A DNA stretch of 7,290 nucleotides from Bacteroidaceae bacterium (lineage in GTDB: Bacteria; Bacteroidota; Bacteroidia; Bacteroidales; Bacteroidaceae): positions 1 to 7,290 of the forward strand of contig JABUUG010000006.1 in NCBI GenBank assembly GCA_021443285.1. The letters run 5' to 3'. The notes under the pieces are model-generated. The model was not told the origin of the DNA, ran no database searches, and was given only the letters and a program-made list of their open reading frames with translations. A program made the translations under genes and the position numbers. Positions 4,552 through 7,290 of this stretch are shown in pieces. Positions within the stretch are counted from its first letter, which is position 1. Each line of letters opens with the position of its first letter.

Positions 4552-7209
4552 ATGAACAAAAGAATTCCGCGGATGATGAAGCCATTGCTGTTTGTGCTGA
4601 TGGCGATTATGGTTTCTGTGCCGGCAGAGGCTGTGCTCAAGGAGCGAAACTTGCCGAAAACACTAAAAGTCTTGTGTGCCGAGCTTGAGACTAACTACAG
4701 AGAGCAGAAGAGGTTTATGGCATCGGCAGAGAAGCGTACACAGAAGCGCCATAATGAGATGATTACGCTCATGCAGCGCAGTCAGCAGATTTCGCTCATG
4801 CTCTATTCCCTGCCTTCCGACTATGTGTTCGACATCACATACGCCTGCGAGCAGGCAACCCAGCTTTACGATGAGTTCAACAAAAACGTGGAGGACAGCG
4901 AGACGTCGTTCAACTATTCGCGGCACCTGTTTGAGGATGTTAACAGATATGATGCCCTTATCCGGGCATTGGAGTGCCTGCCGCCGGCAATAAACCAGCC
5001 CAAATCGGAGCTGGAGGAATTGGCAGCCAGCGACACTGTCGCCAACGACACTGTCGCCAGCGACTCAAGCGTCGTCAGGAACAAGAGCAAGAGCAAGAAC
5101 AAGGTGGATGCCCTCACCAAGAAGGTTGAGGAGGAACACCCGTATATGCTTACGGAGAACGAGCAGAAAATACGCGACAGATGCATCCTGTATGCCAAGG
5201 CCTTGCGCAACAACTATGTGCGCCTTTACAACAGCACCAAGGAAGACGAGCGCTATTACAAGGAAGTGTCAACACGACTGAGTGAACTCAATGAATATGC
5301 CCTGAAACAATACGACAAACTGCGCAGGACTGCTTTAGAAGGTGGTGGAGACAACTATTTCAAGACCTTGAGCTCGCTGCCTTCGCGCTATCAGAGCGGT
5401 AAAAACAAGTTCAAGGACAAGTATTCGCGCCTCCAGACGAAGAGCGACTGGCGCGGTCCGGTGGTGGCCTATGTAAGCATATTGATAATATTCTACATGG
5501 CCCTTGCTTCGGCATTGAGCTACCTGCTGATTATCCTGCTGCCAAAGATGTTCAAGAGGCTGGGCCGTTTCGTTCGCAAGCACGAGATATACGAGGACAA
5601 GAAGCTGATGATATCATACGCGCTCGGCATGGCGATTTTCGCCGTGGCTATAGGCTTGGTCAAGTTCGCCATGGTGCATAACCATCTGGTTCTTATGGCG
5701 ACCTCGTTCATGTATGAATACGCATGGCTGTTGTTCGTGATAATCCTGTCGCTCACCATCCGCCTTTCGGGCAAGCAGATGCGTCATGGCATGGCAAGCT
5801 ATGTTCCGTTCCTGACGATGGTTTTCATGGTGATAATCATGCGCATCGTGTTCATGCCAATCTCAATCATCAACCTTCTGTTGCCGCCGATAATGCTTGC
5901 CACCACCATCTGGCAGATATTCAATCAGAAGCGCCACCGCGAGCATCTTGCCAAAAGCGACCTGGTGTTCTCCTACATTTCATTGGCGGCAATGGTTTAC
6001 GCTACCGCCGCCACTTGGATGGGCTACTCGCTTGCGGCTGTGGAAACAATGGTCTGGTGGAGCTTCCAGCTGACATTCATCCAGACCATTGTGTGCATAC
6101 GCGATATTGTGGCCAAATACGAGAAGACACGCTTCATGGCACGCCTTCGCAGGAAGAACAACATCCCGGCAGGCACGACCGACGCACAGCTGCTGGCTCA
6201 AATGCGGAAGGGCGATTTCGTGAGCTCAACCTGGCTGTACGATTTCATCAGGATAACGCTTATACCGGTTCTCGCCCTTGTTTCTATTATGGCAAGTGTG
6301 GTCTTAGAGGCAGAATTCTTCAATAGTGCCAACCTGTGCAAAGAGTATTTCGAGAAGGATTTCCTGGATGTACCCGATGTGATACAGATGTCGTTGATGA
6401 AGCTGTATGTGGCGGGAGTCCTGTTCTTCATATTCCGCTATGTGCTTTATGTGGTAAGCTCCGGCTATCGCGTAACCAAAGAGCAACACGCCACAAAGCA
6501 CAAACGCCAGCAGGCAAACATCTCACTTGCCAACAACACCATGACCCTGCTCGTATGGGGTATATACTTCATCTTCTGCCTCGTGCTCTTCAATGTGCCT
6601 AAGACCGGAATTTCGGTAATCTCCGCCGGACTTGCCACAGGTCTTGGTTTCGCCATGAAGGAACTGCTCGAGAACTTCTTCTACGGCATATCGCTGATGA
6701 CCGGCCGCGTTCGCGTGGGCGACTATATAGAGTGCGACGGCACCTTCGGCCGTGTGGAGAGCATAACCTACCAGAGCACGCAGATTTCAATCATCGATGG
6801 CGGCACAGTGGCGTTCCTGAACAGGTCGCTCTTCAGCAAGAACTTCCGCAACCTCACCCGCACCTCCAACTATACTCTCGTCAAACTGTCTATAGGTGTT
6901 GCCTACGGCAGCAACGTCGAGCAGGTGAGGACAGTGCTCATTGACCACCTTAACGCGTTCTACGCAGAGTACAAGGCGGCTAATGCCCATATGCACCGCC
7001 CCACAATTAACGACAAGGGTTTCCATGTGGTGTTCAAGGATTTCGGCGACAGCAGCGTTGACCTGCTCATCACCTACTGGGTGCTCGTGGAGCAGCGCAT
7101 ACCGTTCAACGCCATGGTGAAGGAGCAGATCTACAATGCGCTGAACAATGCCGGCATAGAGATTCCATTCCCACAGCGCGATGTGCATATCATCAAGGCT
7201 GTGGAGTAA
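4552..7209 (+). CDS. large MscS-family mechanosensitive ion channel
   Basis: This is an 885-residue inner-membrane channel expected to open under membrane tension during osmotic downshock. Residues 1-27 form a signal peptide ending VPAEA. Residues about 28-300 are periplasmic, helical and charged, with coiled-coil character, interrupted by a Ser/Thr/Asp repeat and a Lys-rich linker (about 159-185). About 11 membrane segments span about 303-717. The last is the MscS pore helix, AGLATGLGFAMKELLENFF (692-710), followed by the beta-domain signature GRVRVGDYIE and GRVESI. The C-terminal alpha-beta domain ends IEIPFPQRDVH, typical of the family. MscS itself has about 286 residues and three segments; this size and signal peptide resemble the MscK/MscM class. 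An in-frame ATG at 4489 overlaps the transposase stop, but the ATG at 4552 opens the signal peptide, and the bases between are AT-rich and non-coding in character. Confidence 0.92.
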   Translation: MNKRIPRMMKPLLFVLMAIMVSVPAEAVLKERNLPKTLKVLCAELETNYREQKRFMASAEKRTQKRHNEMITLMQRSQQISLMLYSLPSDYVFDITYACEQATQLYDEFNKNVEDSETSFNYSRHLFEDVNRYDALIRALECLPPAINQPKSELEELAASDTVANDTVASDSSVVRNKSKSKNKVDALTKKVEEEHPYMLTENEQKIRDRCILYAKALRNNYVRLYNSTKEDERYYKEVSTRLSELNEYALKQYDKLRRTALEGGGDNYFKTLSSLPSRYQSGKNKFKDKYSRLQTKSDWRGPVVAYVSILIIFYMALASALSYLLIILLPKMFKRLGRFVRKHEIYEDKKLMISYALGMAIFAVAIGLVKFAMVHNHLVLMATSFMYEYAWLLFVIILSLTIRLSGKQMRHGMASYVPFLTMVFMVIIMRIVFMPISIINLLLPPIMLATTIWQIFNQKRHREHLAKSDLVFSYISLAAMVYATAATWMGYSLAAVETMVWWSFQLTFIQTIVCIRDIVAKYEKTRFMARLRRKNNIPAGTTDAQLLAQMRKGDFVSSTWLYDFIRITLIPVLALVSIMASVVLEAEFFNSANLCKEYFEKDFLDVPDVIQMSLMKLYVAGVLFFIFRYVLYVVSSGYRVTKEQHATKHKRQQANISLANNTMTLLVWGIYFIFCLVLFNVPKTGISVISAGLATGLGFAMKELLENFFYGISLMTGRVRVGDYIECDGTFGRVESITYQSTQISIIDGGTVAFLNRSLFSKNFRNLTRTSNYTLVKLSIGVAYGSNVEQVRTVLIDHLNAFYAEYKAANAHMHRPTINDKGFHVVFKDFGDSSVDLLITYWVLVEQRIPFNAMVKEQIYNALNNAGIEIPFPQRDVHIIKAVE
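5026..5064 (+). repeat. 15-bp in-frame tandem repeat inside the channel gene
   Basis: GCCAGCGACACTGTC (5026-5040) is followed by GCCAACGACACTGTC (5041-5055) and the first 9 bases of a third copy (5056-5064). It encodes ASDTV, ANDTV and ASD. The unit is a multiple of three, so gain or loss of copies would keep the frame and only change the length of a periplasmic linker. A Lys/Ser/Asn-rich stretch, NKSKSKNK, follows at once. Confidence 0.8.
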
Positions 7210-7218
7210 ATTAATTAT

Positions 7219-7290
7219 GGAGTTAAAGGAAAGTGGAGTTAAAGAGGAGTTAAAGTGGAGTTAAAGTGGAGTTAAAGAGGAGTTAAAGTG
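7219..7290. repeat. 11-bp tandem repeat array B (right)
   Basis: GGAGTTAAAG at 7219-7228 and a GAAAGT insert at 7229-7234 precede five 11-bp units at 7235-7245, 7246-7256, 7257-7267, 7268-7278 and 7279-7289. The variable eleventh base is A, T, T, A, T. The array runs off the window's end. It begins 9 bp after the channel gene's stop codon. It shares a 32-bp identical stretch with the left array in the same orientation (7224-7255 equals 1-32). No hairpin or U-tract terminator for the channel gene is seen before it. Confidence 0.9.

Noticed and set aside
5724..6326. 200-codon open frame on the plus strand, shifted relative to the channel gene.
   Set aside because: It lies wholly inside the well-supported MscS-family gene, is rich in His, Arg and Gly with no domain pattern, and is typical of a shadow frame in GC-balanced coding DNA.
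6787..7188. 133-codon minus-strand open frame under the channel's C-terminal domain.
   Set aside because: It is complementary to the conserved MscS beta and alpha-beta domain and has no independent support.

Overview
The window looks like chromosomal DNA from a member of the Bacteroidales, possibly Prevotellaceae or Bacteroides; the genus is a guess. The evidence is a TonB-receptor-like outer-membrane beta-barrel with a Bacteroidetes-style C-terminus, promoter -7 boxes matching TAnnTTTG in front of three of the four genes, and little use of Shine-Dalgarno sites. There are no rRNA, tRNA or CRISPR features.

Layout, left to right. (1) Positions 1-55 hold an 11-bp tandem repeat array. (2) On the minus strand, 2973 to 104, two genes form a likely regulatory pair. 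The upstream gene (2973-2257) encodes a membrane-anchored winged-helix regulator with a periplasmic domain. The downstream gene (2152-104) encodes a plug-plus-barrel outer-membrane protein. The gap between them holds three copies of CTGACAT spaced exactly 11 bp, like a PhoB box, placed upstream of a promoter with a perfect -7 box and no recognisable -33 box. (3) Positions 2974-3347 are a 374-bp divergent promoter region. (4) On the plus strand, 3348-4496 encodes a REP-associated-type Y1 (HUH) transposase with a long extra C-terminal domain. (5) 55 bp further on, 4552-7209 encodes a large MscS-family mechanosensitive channel with a signal peptide, a periplasmic coiled-coil region, about 11 membrane segments and an MscS core. 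(6) Positions 7219-7290 hold a second 11-bp array that shares an identical 32-bp stretch with the first.

How the parts may work together. The regulator and barrel protein look like a compact envelope circuit: a periplasmic signal read by a one-component membrane protein that activates a surface receptor gene. The transposase and the channel gene are co-directional and may be partly co-transcribed, but no functional link between them is visible. The two matching arrays bracket all four genes in direct orientation. The best candidates for something new are the regulator and its Pho-box-like site, the two-domain transposase, and the bracketing arrays.
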